Notes: a model not told the origin generated them from the sequence alone. A DNA stretch of 50,471 nucleotides from Spirosoma endophyticum (GCF_900112365.1 NZ_FOLQ01000029.1:1-50471), one strand, 5' to 3'; shown: positions 41,545-50,158, counted from the stretch's first letter. Translations and numbers: made by a program.

Positions 41545-42811
41545 TCTTTTGGTTGGAGTTAGGGGGTTAGGAACACTAATGTGGTTAGAATTTAGGCTTA
41601 AAATCTGTGTCTGGCCGCTCCGCTTTGGTCTGGCTGCTGCTCTGTTCTGTTCTGGCGCCCTGTGCGCCTTTACTTGTGCTGTCAATGCTACGCGTCGCTG
41701 CGACTCTGTTTTTGTCCAGCACTCGTTTAAGTCGCTTGACCTCTACAATTCTCATTACAAAGACGCAGCCTTGAAAATTGTACTTACACTACTTCTACAC
41801 TGAGTAATGCTAACAGGTTTATCTACCACTTAAGCCCTTGATTCACAATGCCAACTCAAAGTTGAGTCGGCTAAATAGCTGGTTCTCAACGTCCCCGTTT
41901 TGGGTGACGTATTAAAGATGAGGTTCATAGCTATCTATTATAACTACTTGATCCTCAACGACGCCAAATCCGGCGACGTACAAGCTATACCGAACTTTGA
42001 TGTGGTTCCTGCCCACATATAGAATGCAGCCCCCCACCAGTAATCTTCGCTACCCTTTGAGTTTTCAACCGAGATGTTCAAAACGTACACCTAACATTAC
42101 TCCCCCTGATTATTCTTTCTAAAGGATGGTTAGACGTTCATTCCCCAACGTTGGGGGGCGAGGGGAAAAAATCTATCCGGGTTGCTGCGAACCACCAGGA
42201 TAGTCTTACGGATCAACGGTTTTGGTAGCCGTGGGTGTTAACAACTTTGCACCCTGAATATTATCAATGCCTATTTATTTCCTGGCAGAAAAAGCCTGAC
42301 CGGGGGTTATGTTTTTATACTGGTAGGTACCATACTTTTACTACTGTATAAGCCCCGTATATACGGGAGGAAAAACACGACCTGTTCTAAATTCACCCCA
42401 GCGTTGTTCCCTGCTCCCATAGTGAATAGACGAATAACAATGTGGTTAAAGCTAGCCCATTACACAAGGTCGCTTACCCTTCTGCTATTCACTATGAGTA
42501 TGAATAAATGCGAGAACGATTAGTCTAAAATTCAGCTAACAGGGTTGTTTCAGCCTGTGCTGCTGAACAGTTTTAAACTGGTGGGTATGATGGTGCTCAC
42601 TTGTATTATTTCATAGCGGTATGAAAAACTCAGTAGGTAGTAGGTGAATCGAGGTTGTATGAGAAGAGTATTGCGTAGGGAAAGGGAGAAGAGGAAGGTA
42701 TGGGGTAGTAGAGGGGATAGTCTTATTGTTAGGTAGGCAACTCATTACATAAAAGAGCGTTATGCTGTTAGTATCAGCTAACAATCAATTAATTATATAT
42801 TTTTTCTAGCC
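41545..42811. other. 1.27-kb non-coding stretch with several palindromes
   Basis: No open frame of credible quality. It contains perfect palindromes CCCCAACGTTGGGG (42143-42156) and CCCGTATATACGGG (42354-42367), inverted 12-base arms CATAGTGAATAG (42418-42429) and its complement (42484-42495), and two related hairpins of the ACGTCCCC..GGGTGACGT and ACGACGCC..GGCGACGT types (about 41890-41910 and 41957-41980). The tail (42640-42740) is a purine-rich strand. It might hold an origin, small RNAs or debris. Confidence 0.5.
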
Positions 42812-43597
42812 TTAAAATTCATGATGTGTCACATATTCTATTGAAAAAGGTGAATTGTCTCTGACGTTACATTTAATAATAATAAATATTGCCTTCTTTT
42901 GCCCCCATCCAAAAGGGTTCCAAAGCTTGTATTCCTTTGAATGTTCTCGCGTAAAATATTTGGCCGCGGCAACCGTACTTATTGACCGACATCCAGCGAA
43001 AAGATGAAGCATAGATTTATTGTCTTTATCCTTGGCAAAAGGGTTAGGCATTCTAACTATTAAACCATACTCTGTCCGTGAATCACCTGTATATTTTGTT
43101 TCATATCTGACAATCTTATTGTCTTTGCTTTTTTTCCATATAAAAGCATGGTTTTCTGCTTCAACAATGTCTAAGTGTTTAATTTCTTGAAAAAATAACT
43201 CTGCAATTTTATTATTAACTGGTCCACCTAAAATTATTAAGTCATTTTCTAATTTATCTATAACAGATTCTGAAGGGAAACTAATATTATTTGCAGATAC
43301 AGAATAGGCTTTGCTGATACTTCCTATAATTAACCCCAATGCCTTTACCTGCCCTATCCCCGTATTACTATGGCTAATTTCAAGGTCGTTTACCTTTTCA
43401 ACTGATACAGAGGACTGGGAAACGCAAATTGTAAGATTGGCGACATTGCTTATTTTCCAGAGTCTCTTCGTAGGTTTTTTAGTAGTAAATAATCTAATTA
43501 AATATCCTCCTGTCGCTGCTAGAATAACGCTTGCAATTTCGCCCTCTCCTGACTCAATAAATTTTTCTATAATAGGCTGTAGCCATTCAATATTCAT
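42812..43597 (-). CDS. Single-pass membrane protein of unknown function with GGPVNN motif
   Basis: A 261-residue protein. Residues about 20-37 (IASVILAATGGYLIRLF) form one transmembrane helix near the N-terminus, followed by a soluble domain. This contains NDLIILGGPVNNKIAE (about 120-135) and, later, LIVRMPNPFAKDKDNKSMLHLFAGCRSISTVAAAKYF. A GGP..N loop followed by NPF and a glycine turn before a helix suggests a nucleotide- or ligand-binding fold, but the family was not identified. The gene is isolated, with low-GC codon use like much of the island. Nothing nearby indicates function. Confidence 0.65.
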   Translation of the reverse strand: MNIEWLQPIIEKFIESGEGEIASVILAATGGYLIRLFTTKKPTKRLWKISNVANLTICVSQSSVSVEKVNDLEISHSNTGIGQVKALGLIIGSISKAYSVSANNISFPSESVIDKLENDLIILGGPVNNKIAELFFQEIKHLDIVEAENHAFIWKKSKDNKIVRYETKYTGDSRTEYGLIVRMPNPFAKDKDNKSMLHLFAGCRSISTVAAAKYFTREHSKEYKLWNPFGWGQKKAIFIIIKCNVRDNSPFSIEYVTHHEF

Positions 43598-43911
43598 AAG
43601 TTAAAAGGGATAGAATGCCAAGGTGTAAGTATGTGAATACGTTTATGTACATTATTTACATGTAATTAATTGAGTACACCTCATTAAGTCAAACTAATTT
43701 ATTAAGCGCGATCTTTATTACGTATTGATTGCATTTTGAACTAATGAAACCTTCTATTATCGTTAGTACTGTAAAGGTTATCGCACAAAACTTAATATTA
43801 CTGTGAGCGGAATTTGGTCAATGTAAAGTAATTTCCTTTTATTATGCGAAAAGATTTCAGAAAGGGCAGATATTGCCACATCTCCCTTTCTGAAATTTCA
43901 CCTACTTTAGC
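43598..43911. other. 314-base AT-rich spacer
   Basis: No gene is seen. Near 43857-43897 TTTCAGAAAGGG and CCCTTTCTGAAA form a perfect 12-base inverted repeat, a likely terminator for the minus-strand gene ending at 43912. Confidence 0.55.
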
Positions 43912-44376
43912 TTAATAATAATTTAGATCGTCGTCCGCATCTCGCAAAACAGCTTGTCCGGTTTTAGTCTGGGTATTCATTCGTTGAAACGTAGCCTCCT
44001 GCCGGTCCAGCATGGTTGGGGAAATGGGTTGCATGACCTTGAACTGGTAAAGGGTTTCTCCGTTTCGCTCTATTTTTTTGTAAGCTCCCTTTCCCGTGGG
44101 ACTATCAACATTGCCAAAGGCACTGTAACCTGACGAATAATCATGACCAAGGCTAAAAGCACCTGTAAATAAAGGCCCAATGCTGGACTTTCTAGCCTCA
44201 TCGGATGAGATGGTAATGGTCTGCTCCTGCATATACTTGTACGGCTTTCGTCCGGTTGCTCTTTCGTATTCCGTAGGGGCTGTTTCGTACCTGTAGACAT
44301 TTCCGGGCTTTGTAGCATAATTCAATCCTGACAGGTCTGTGGTTTGTAAATCAAACCCTCCTGCTTGGTTAGGCAC
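43912..44376 (-). CDS. C-terminal part of a frameshifted phage-like protein
   Basis: The frame here (154 codons from the ATG at 44376, MPNQAGGFDLQTTDLSG) is open further upstream to about 44476 (GKAIGESLLESTGATYDN then RGAGGSAFVRV), one base out of frame with the upstream open frame. It is therefore the C-terminal portion of the 44448-45509 protein, not an independent gene. Content is hydrophilic with repeated Thr and Gln. Together the product is about 530 residues. See the upstream entry for the junction. Confidence 0.55.
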   Translation of the reverse strand: MPNQAGGFDLQTTDLSGLNYATKPGNVYRYETAPTEYERATGRKPYKYMQEQTITISSDEARKSSIGPLFTGAFSLGHDYSSGYSAFGNVDSPTGKGAYKKIERNGETLYQFKVMQPISPTMLDRQEATFQRMNTQTKTGQAVLRDADDDLNYY

Positions 44377-44447
44377 ACGGACAAAAGCAGAGCCACCCGC
44401 CCCGCGATACGTATGTGTTTTATTGTCGTAGGTAGCGCCAGTAGATT

Positions 44448-45509
44448 CTAGCAGTGATTCACCGATTGCCTTCCCAGTAAAGCCCTGTAGCTTGCTGATC
44501 CTGCTGGTTTCATACTACCATCGAACATTGTAACATTAACGGCTCCTGGTGAGCCATCTGGGTTTCGGGTAATGACGTTATCCGGGATATTGAAGGTGGC
44601 GTCCCACATGTCTATTTGACCACCTTCGGAAGATTTTTTTGCTATTGCGTTACGGTCACGAGCAATGGAGTTCCTGTCTTTTGCAATGGAATTACGCTCT
44701 CTACCCTGGCGCAATTCTTCAAGGTGATACGGATCGGCGGCATCAAATTTATAGTACACAGGTGCCAGCATCGGACTAGTGCGTTGCAGGTATTCCATTG
44801 CGTCCTGCGCCGTGAGTCCTTCGGTTGCTGTCAGTACTGCCGCTATTTCCTGCGGGGTGGCCTGATCGGGCCGAAACTTACCCAACTTATCAACCCGTGG
44901 TGAGTACACCTCATCGAAATGCTTCCGCCACTTACCGTCCACTTTAAAAGCTCCCTGATAGGGCAACTCTTCGGTATCACCGTTGGAGAAATCCAGATAC
45001 GCCTGTTCCCAGGGCGCTACTTTGGTCTGACCATTAGTGAGCTTGTACTGGACCGAGCGGAATATCTTGCCACTCTCTGCGTCCTTCTGGGCTTGTACAA
45101 AGTTGCTTCGTCGTTGCAGACCATTAGCGTACAGAGGTGATCGCTGGGCATCCAATGTAAAGTTCTGAATGTCCTGATCGAGCATGGTTTTGGCGTAGGT
45201 TTCATAATCACCGCCAAAGTCACCTTCCACCCGGTCCTTGATTTTCTTTTTCAACTGGTCAAGGTGAAGCTGCCATCTTTCCTGATCTTTCGGTAAAAAC
45301 GGAACGCTGGCCAGTTGCGCTTGGGCCTGTTGTTGCAATAGTGCCTGCTGTTTTGCCAGTTCAACCTGTTGCTGGCTTTGCTGGGTCATGGCTGATTGCA
45401 ACATCAGATTCCGGTCGGCATCCTGACGCTTTTGGGCGTAGCTAACGGTGGGTTGCAGTAATGCTAAAGCGCTCTGTATTGGGCTGTACTGATTCAGTGG
45501 ATTGTTCAT
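44448..45509 (-). CDS. Phage-like structural or virion protein, N-terminal part
   Basis: The 353-residue frame starts MNNPLNQYSPIQSALALLQP, followed by a Gln-rich coiled-coil (residues about 25-68) and a helical stretch with RERNSIAKDRNSIARDRNAIAKK repeats near 280-300. It ends out of frame at ALLGRQSVNHC; a -1 shift at GGGAAGG (minus strand, + coordinates 44469-44475) would join it to the downstream frame, reading ALLG then KAIGESLLES. Either programmed frameshifting or decay is possible. No family is recognised; Gln-rich helical N-termini and long hydrophilic bodies are common in phage virion proteins. It is followed and preceded by minus-strand mobile-element genes. Confidence 0.6.
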   Translation of the reverse strand: MNNPLNQYSPIQSALALLQPTVSYAQKRQDADRNLMLQSAMTQQSQQQVELAKQQALLQQQAQAQLASVPFLPKDQERWQLHLDQLKKKIKDRVEGDFGGDYETYAKTMLDQDIQNFTLDAQRSPLYANGLQRRSNFVQAQKDAESGKIFRSVQYKLTNGQTKVAPWEQAYLDFSNGDTEELPYQGAFKVDGKWRKHFDEVYSPRVDKLGKFRPDQATPQEIAAVLTATEGLTAQDAMEYLQRTSPMLAPVYYKFDAADPYHLEELRQGRERNSIAKDRNSIARDRNAIAKKSSEGGQIDMWDATFNIPDNVITRNPDGSPGAVNVTMFDGSMKPAGSASYRALLGRQSVNHC

Positions 45510-45555
45510 GAGGTGATTTGTTTAAAAGGTTCGTTAGTGATTTGCTGTCTATTAA

Positions 45556-45981
45556 TTAGGCTGGTTGCTTTTTCGGCATGAGCGGAGGTAAGGCCGCTAA
45601 TTGATCCGTGACGATACTCCAGAGTTTGGCCGCTATCGGAAATGATTCGTCTACTAGGGTAACTGCTAAGCGAAAAGGGAATTGATGACCACGTTTTGGC
45701 TGACTGAAGACTAATAAATAAGTGTTCTCAGCACTTTTTTCAAAGGCGTAGTAGATTCCTCGTATGGGGCTAAGTTGCCATTCGACCCAAAACACACAAC
45801 CCCGCTGACCGGTACGGGCCTTGGCAGCCGTATGAATGGTTTTAGCTATGTTGGGATTCAGAGGAGCATGTAATAGAATCTGTTCGGGTAACATCAGATG
45901 TGAATCTGTTCCGGCCTGGCGGACATGGTTTCCGTCATAGACTGGCGCTAGTTCGTAGTCAGCATAAAAAAGTGTCAGCAT
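45556..45981 (-). CDS. Hypothetical protein of the mobile-element module
   Basis: A 141-residue protein (MLTLFYADYELAPVYDGNHV to PLMPKKQPA) with alternating aromatic and polar residues and no transmembrane segment. No family is recognised. It starts 6 bases after the neighbouring 173-residue gene ends and is probably co-transcribed with it. Codon use is like its neighbours. Likely a cargo or accessory gene of the element. Confidence 0.55.
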   Translation of the reverse strand: MLTLFYADYELAPVYDGNHVRQAGTDSHLMLPEQILLHAPLNPNIAKTIHTAAKARTGQRGCVFWVEWQLSPIRGIYYAFEKSAENTYLLVFSQPKRGHQFPFRLAVTLVDESFPIAAKLWSIVTDQLAALPPLMPKKQPA

Positions 45982-45987
45982 GATGGC

Positions 45988-46509
45988 TTAGAAGTTTGAC
46001 GCGTGAGTTGAATTCTGTTGACCCGCAAAAGCCGGGTTGAGATAAAAGCTGGAGTGCTCCTGATTCACCAGCACCATCACGTTGATCAGCTCACCCTGTT
46101 TATTATAAATGGGGGTGTTGTTTGGGTTCAGATGAATACCCGCCACCGGGAGATATCCTCGTTTGATTGCCTCGGCCATACAGTGATAACTTTCCAATCC
46201 CTTTCCGTACAATGCCATTTTCTGATCAAAGGCGATTAATTTGAAACCGTCGGCTTCAAAGCTTAAAAGGTGCGTTAACCGCTTACTGTCCTGGCTTGGC
46301 ATAGTAGCCGATTGCAGACAAATGCCGGATCGTTCAAATCTGACCCGCTGGCCTGTGCTGAATTTATGCAGGAGGTTGATGCTTTCGGTTTCAGATGCCA
46401 TCGCTAGTAACCGGCTGACTCGTTGCCAGTGAGTTGGCTTGTTAGGGGCGATAAGCTCTACCCATTCTGGGGAGGTCGTTGGTTGGTTTTTAAGTGTATT
46501 TTTCATCAT
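45988..46509 (-). CDS. Hypothetical protein of the mobile-element module
   Basis: A 173-residue protein (MMKNTLKNQPTTSPEWVELIAP to NSTHASNF). It has a stretch LMHKF-like SINLLHKFSTGQRVRFERSG and a C-terminal KRGYLPVAGIHLNPNNTPIYNKQGELI. No family is recognised. Its start overlaps the primase-like gene's stop by 4 bases, which indicates translational coupling in a minus-strand operon. Function unknown. Confidence 0.55.
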   Translation of the reverse strand: MMKNTLKNQPTTSPEWVELIAPNKPTHWQRVSRLLAMASETESINLLHKFSTGQRVRFERSGICLQSATMPSQDSKRLTHLLSFEADGFKLIAFDQKMALYGKGLESYHCMAEAIKRGYLPVAGIHLNPNNTPIYNKQGELINVMVLVNQEHSSFYLNPAFAGQQNSTHASNF

Positions 46510-47375
46510 TGTTGTTCATTAGTTAAGTTGGTAATAGGCGGCCAGTTCTGTTCAGTGTATCCATCCGGGATAACAGCCCACCGAATGAAGCGGGAGACAT
46601 TTTTCCCATTCCAGCTAAACGGGGGAGGTGTAAACGTACTGTTCCAATAGGGGGCTGGTTTGGTGACTGATTCCTCCTGGAAGGTCGTGGAGGTAACACC
46701 TTCCCATTGATGGCGGTAAGCGGTGTGATTTACCTGCTTATGGGTAGTTTGATTGGCCGCATCGAACGGCTTTTTCATTCCGTATCGTATACCATCCCGA
46801 ATTGTCTTTTGAGATTTGCTAAACATAGGCCATTCACTCGCTACCGTCTCGAAAGCATAAATAGCCGTCTGTTCGTCCATCCGCCCAGCGGCAATATATC
46901 CACCAGCGGCAATGGCATTGTTTCGTAAGGTTTGGTGGCGTTGACCGTCTGGAGCATTCTGCGTAGAGCGAACCAGACTTGTCAAAAGCTGCTTATCATT
47001 TTTGCCTAGAGAAGGGCTGTAGTTAACGGGCTGATAAGTAGGAACGGGTGGGGTATACGTACCTATCATGGCCGTAGCGTTTTCGTTAATCCTTGGTTCA
47101 GCATCGTAGCTAACAAATCGTAAATCGGTTGGATTGCCTCCCTTGGTTGTGTCGAGGGCTATCCAAAAGTTTTGGATAAACAGCTTTTGCAGATAGCGAA
47201 AGTGAGCCGCTAATGTTTCCGGCGTTTGGTTATCGGGTAGCCGGACCACAAACCAAAGCCCACGACGAACTGAGTAAGCACATAGCAGAACATAGGGCAA
47301 GCTGGCAATGTGATTTTTTAGCTCGGCCATGTCAAGATGTGGGTTGTCTTTTCGATCTATATCACCCATCAGCAC
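46506..47375 (-). CDS. Primase/VirE-type protein, C-terminal part after an in-frame TGA
   Basis: A 289-residue frame (MLMGDIDRKDNPHLDMAELKNHI) that continues, in the same frame, the protein begun at 47663 and interrupted by TGA at 47396-47394. GDIDRKDNPH, SLPYVLLCAYSVRRGLWFVVRLPDN and the later RHQTLRNNAIAAGGYIAAGRM match BT4734-like/VirE N-terminal (primase-associated) domains of Bacteroidota mobile elements. The first Met is only an internal one; six codons (ILQQWPVLM region) precede it after the stop. If the stop is read through or repaired, the product is about 385 residues. It would prime replication of the element with the upstream ATPase. Confidence 0.65.
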   Translation of the reverse strand: MLMGDIDRKDNPHLDMAELKNHIASLPYVLLCAYSVRRGLWFVVRLPDNQTPETLAAHFRYLQKLFIQNFWIALDTTKGGNPTDLRFVSYDAEPRINENATAMIGTYTPPVPTYQPVNYSPSLGKNDKQLLTSLVRSTQNAPDGQRHQTLRNNAIAAGGYIAAGRMDEQTAIYAFETVASEWPMFSKSQKTIRDGIRYGMKKPFDAANQTTHKQVNHTAYRHQWEGVTSTTFQEESVTKPAPYWNSTFTPPPFSWNGKNVSRFIRWAVIPDGYTEQNWPPITNLTNEQQ

Positions 47376-47393
47376 GGGCCATTGTTGCAGGAT

Positions 47394-47663
47394 TCATTCG
47401 TGAAAGGGGGTGTCTTTTTTTCGATGGCGGAGGAGTGAAGCAGGTGTAGTAGCTGGCAACTGTTTTTTTAATTCTCCCTGAGCGGTTTTGTCTGGTTCAT
47501 TATTTATCGCTTCTGTAATGGGCTGATAATAGTTAGTCAAGGCAATGCGTCGAAGGGTGGTAATGCTGGCGGGAAAATTGGCGAAAGCTTTACGCTTGTG
47601 GTCGTATTCAAAAAAACTAATGGGGAGGTCTAGTAGATTGGGACGGAATTGCTGATTAGTCAT
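47394..47663 (-). pseudogene. N-terminal part of the primase-like gene, ends at in-frame TGA
   Basis: An 89-residue frame (MTNQQFRPNLLDLPISFFEYD to KKDTPFHE) ending in TGA. The codons after the stop, read in the same frame, continue into the primase-like domain, so the gene appears split by one nonsense codon. PISFFEYD is the usual N-terminal strand of BT4734-like proteins. The palindromic operator-like region 47671-47783 lies directly upstream. Confidence 0.6.
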
Positions 47664-47670
47664 GTCAAAA

Positions 47671-47783
47671 GTGGTTTAAGTCAGCAAGTGGTTTAAACTA
47701 GTTTAAAATGGCTCCGTTAAACTAGTTTAGTGGTTTAATCGCCCCCTATATATAGGGGCGTTAAACCGGTTAAACTAAACCAC
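47671..47783. promoter_or_regulatory. Operator- or iteron-like repeat cluster
   Basis: GTGGTTTAA occurs three times directly (47671, 47688, 47730) and once inverted as TAAACCAC (47776-47783). Palindromes are TTTAAACTAGTTTAAA (47692-47707, perfect 16), TAAACTAGTTTA (47718-47729), CCCCTATATATAGGGG (47743-47758, perfect 16) and AACCGGTT (47764-47771). The cluster lies between the ATPase and primase-like genes and overlaps the ATPase stop. Confidence 0.7.
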
Positions 47784-48939
47784 TTTCTATAGGGTTAGTA
47801 ACAGTGAGTTCGACGGGAGGTAAATTCAGCGTGTAGGTTGTATCAACCAACTTCAACCGGTGGTTAGTTAGGTAGTAAGTCACAAACTCCTTCGCTCGGT
47901 TGTCTCCAAACTTGTGGCCGAAATATTCGGCGGCTGCTTTAATCCGGCGGCAGGTCTCACCATATTTATCGGGAGTAACACCAGAGAACGCCCGCTGCAA
48001 AATGACTGTATGCGTTTCGGCTGGCAATTGTCCAGGAGTAACGGTACGGGAGGCTTTCGACGCTTCGGCAGTTTTGGCTTCCTTTCGATTTGTTGAACGC
48101 TGATCGGCTTTCCACCCCTCCACCAGAAAAGGAAGACCCTGCTCATTGATCGAGAAAGCGAACGGCTCAAAATCCCGGTCCCGGCAATACTCCGGCGCTA
48201 CAACAGATACTTCTTTATCGTTGCTGTCTTTGGTGATCGAGATGACCGTTTCAGCCTTATGATTTAGCTCCGTACCTAGGTGCCCTCGGGAATTGTTGTC
48301 TGTTTTGTTTTGATGGAGAACGGTCAGAATATGGATGTTAAGATCGGTCGTCCATCTAAGCAGATGGGTTATAATTTTACTACTCTGTTCTGAATCTAGG
48401 ACGGGATCAACCTGTAAATCCCTAATTCCATCAATCACCACTAAACCAACACCGGGTGTGTTATTAAATGCATAGTCAATTAAGGCAAGCCGTTCGTTGG
48501 GGGGGTATTCGCGTAGTGAAAATACAATCAGGTTCGGCGGCTCTGCTATACCACTAAGCGCACAAATACGCCTCACCACCCGTAAGACATGGTAGCGGCT
48601 CTGCTCGGTATCGAAAAGTAGTACGGTTCGTTGACCCGCAGGCAATGAACCCTTAATTTTTAAGATAAGCCTACAGGCAACAGCCGCAGCTACAGCAGCG
48701 GAAACGCCAAATGTTTTCCCCGCTTTTGACTTTCCCGTCACGGAGGAGACATTCCCTAGCGTACCGATAATGCGTTGAGTCCCGTCCTCCTGTTCAATCG
48801 TCAAACAAGTTGGCGGCTGGCCTATTTGATCTGTAGGGCGTACCATCGCAGCGGTTAACAATGCGGCATAGTCCACTCCATTTGTGGCCGTTGGGGGGTG
48901 GTTCTTCGGTGTGCGTTTGGTCTTCAGCATCAAAATCAA
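47770..48939 (-). CDS. RepA-like AAA family ATPase of a mobile element
   Basis: A 389-residue protein with Walker A VTGKSKAGKT (near 68-77), the Walker-B-type VGLVVIDGIRDLQ, and the sensor-type ILTVLHQNK with RGHLGTELNHKAETVISITK, matching RecA-fold AAA ATPases of the RepA/DnaB-like kind found in Bacteroidota mobilisable elements. The C-terminus (about 280-389) is a variable partner domain. The likely start is within MILMLKTKRTPK; the gene overlaps the upstream 136-codon frame by 146 bases. It would load or drive replication of the element together with the primase-like gene. Confidence 0.8.
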   Translation of the reverse strand: MILMLKTKRTPKNHPPTATNGVDYAALLTAAMVRPTDQIGQPPTCLTIEQEDGTQRIIGTLGNVSSVTGKSKAGKTFGVSAAVAAAVACRLILKIKGSLPAGQRTVLLFDTEQSRYHVLRVVRRICALSGIAEPPNLIVFSLREYPPNERLALIDYAFNNTPGVGLVVIDGIRDLQVDPVLDSEQSSKIITHLLRWTTDLNIHILTVLHQNKTDNNSRGHLGTELNHKAETVISITKDSNDKEVSVVAPEYCRDRDFEPFAFSINEQGLPFLVEGWKADQRSTNRKEAKTAEASKASRTVTPGQLPAETHTVILQRAFSGVTPDKYGETCRRIKAAAEYFGHKFGDNRAKEFVTYYLTNHRLKLVDTTYTLNLPPVELTVTNPIESGLV

Positions 48940-49204
48940 CGTTATCCGTCGTGGCCTTTTCTTCGTCGGTCATACTTTGAAGAGGAGGCCGAAAACCTTT
49001 AGCTGCATCTGATTTAACAAAAGCCCTTATTGCGTCTTCGTTTGTATAGGCTTTATAGCGTTTAGAGGTTTCAGGGTCTTCACCAGCGTCAAAAGCGACC
49101 CATTGTTTACTGGCGTAGGGTGCATGAAGCCGCCAAAATTTACCGTCCGATGCTGTAAAACAGTCAGGTAATTTTGTACCTTTATCTTTGTGTTCAGTTG
49201 CCAT
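48794..49204 (-). CDS. Hypothetical protein upstream of the ATPase
   Basis: A 136-codon frame. The first 100 residues (MATEHKDKGTKLPDCFTASDGK to DFDAEDQTHTEE) are protein-like and acidic; FWRLHAPYASKQWVAFDAGEDPET suggests a small soluble accessory protein. The last 35 residues overlap the ATPase gene in another frame and look non-genuine (RIVNRCDGTPYRSNRPAANLF). The overlap of 146 bases is unusual; a one-base frameshift that originally ended the gene near 48905 or fused it to the ATPase is possible. Confidence 0.5.
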   Translation of the reverse strand: MATEHKDKGTKLPDCFTASDGKFWRLHAPYASKQWVAFDAGEDPETSKRYKAYTNEDAIRAFVKSDAAKGFRPPLQSMTDEEKATTDNVDFDAEDQTHTEEPPPNGHKWSGLCRIVNRCDGTPYRSNRPAANLFDD

Positions 49205-49332
49205 AGTATCAGGGTTTTAGCGCAGGTTCGTATGTGGTGATACGGACCTGTTTCGCGTCATAGGGGGGAGTAACCAGGCTGCATCAAGCAGTCGCGAGAT
49301 GGCATAAATCAAGTTGACAAAATCGGATGGAT

Positions 49333-49767
49333 TCAGGCGAAGGGTGGCTTTGTAACCTGTTCGTACCACTCGTAGAACTGCTCGAAGGATCGGACTTCTA
49401 CAAAATAGCCAAGTGAAGACTCTATCTGTCGAGCCACATCTTTCTGTTCTAGGGACATTTTGTCGGTTCCTATCTTTATTTCAAAACCGCAAAATATTCC
49501 ACGGATACAGGCAAGCACATCTGGGACGCCAAGTGTTGCGCCCGACGGACGGTACTTTCGTAGCTTCTCGTCGTAAATTCCACCCGTGTTAATACGCGCG
49601 CAAAAGTGGCCGTTAAGGCGTAACCAGTCCATTACGCAGGCTGTAAGCCCGTTCGCCGTACTATCGTCGTACTTTGACTTTGGAATATAATTACGCTTGA
49701 CAGTGGGATATTTTGCAATCTTTGCGCTATCGGCAAGCTGGCAGAGGTTTGAGAGTGCTATATTCAT
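49333..49767 (-). CDS. VRR-NUC domain nuclease
   Basis: A 144-residue protein with the VRR-NUC fold: LTACVMDWLRLNGHFCARINTGG, PSGATLGVPDVLACIRGIFCGFEIKIGTD and KMSLEQKDVARQIESSLGYFVEVRS. The PD and the FEIK (E-x-K) residues form the PD-(D/E)XK active site, and a Gln-containing MSLEQ helix follows. Stand-alone VRR-NUC nucleases are common in phages and mobile elements, where they process replication or recombination intermediates. It overlaps the upstream helix-turn-helix gene by 4 bases, so both are translationally coupled. Confidence 0.85.
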   Translation of the reverse strand: MNIALSNLCQLADSAKIAKYPTVKRNYIPKSKYDDSTANGLTACVMDWLRLNGHFCARINTGGIYDEKLRKYRPSGATLGVPDVLACIRGIFCGFEIKIGTDKMSLEQKDVARQIESSLGYFVEVRSFEQFYEWYEQVTKPPFA

Positions 49768-50069
49768 GCCGTAACACCCCCTCCTTTTTTGGTAAGTGCG
49801 CCCATGACTTCACTACGCATATAGCGTACCTGATTACCAATGGTGTACTTTTTGAGAATACCGCGTTTAGTCCAATCCCAGACGGTGACTTTTGAGACCT
49901 TTAGTAATTGGGCGGTTTCTTCTGGCGTGATTGCTTCGTCAGCTTCTTGCTTTATGCTAACGGGAATAGAAGTTGCACGTTTTCTTTGTGCCTTCTCAAG
50001 GCAACGGTCGAAAAGGCTTTCTAAATCGCCTTCTTCAACCTGAATCAGATATGTTTTTGCGACTACCAT
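49764..50069 (-). CDS. Helix-turn-helix (excisionase/MerR-like) protein
   Basis: A 101-residue protein. The C-terminal half carries a HTH_17-type domain (ITPEETAQLLKVSKVTVWDWTKRGILKKYTIGNQVRYMRSEVMGAL, residues about 46-93) as in excisionases and regulators of Bacteroidota mobile elements. The N-terminal 40 residues form an acidic then basic helix (SLFDRCLEKAQRKR). It heads the minus-strand element operon, overlapping the nuclease gene by 4 bases. It probably regulates or excises the element; no intact integrase is in the window. Confidence 0.82.
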   Translation of the reverse strand: MVVAKTYLIQVEEGDLESLFDRCLEKAQRKRATSIPVSIKQEADEAITPEETAQLLKVSKVTVWDWTKRGILKKYTIGNQVRYMRSEVMGALTKKGGGVTA

Positions 50070-50158
50070 ACAAACGTTTTTTTATTGGTTTGTATGGGTA
50101 ACTGAAAGAACTTATTGACCTGTGAGTAGGCTTGTAAAGATTGACTCTTTGGTTCTGT

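Noticed and set aside
41549..41803. 84-codon plus-strand frame
   Set aside because: Overlaps the start region of the broken STM4504-type gene, Cys/Ala-rich and unlike a protein.
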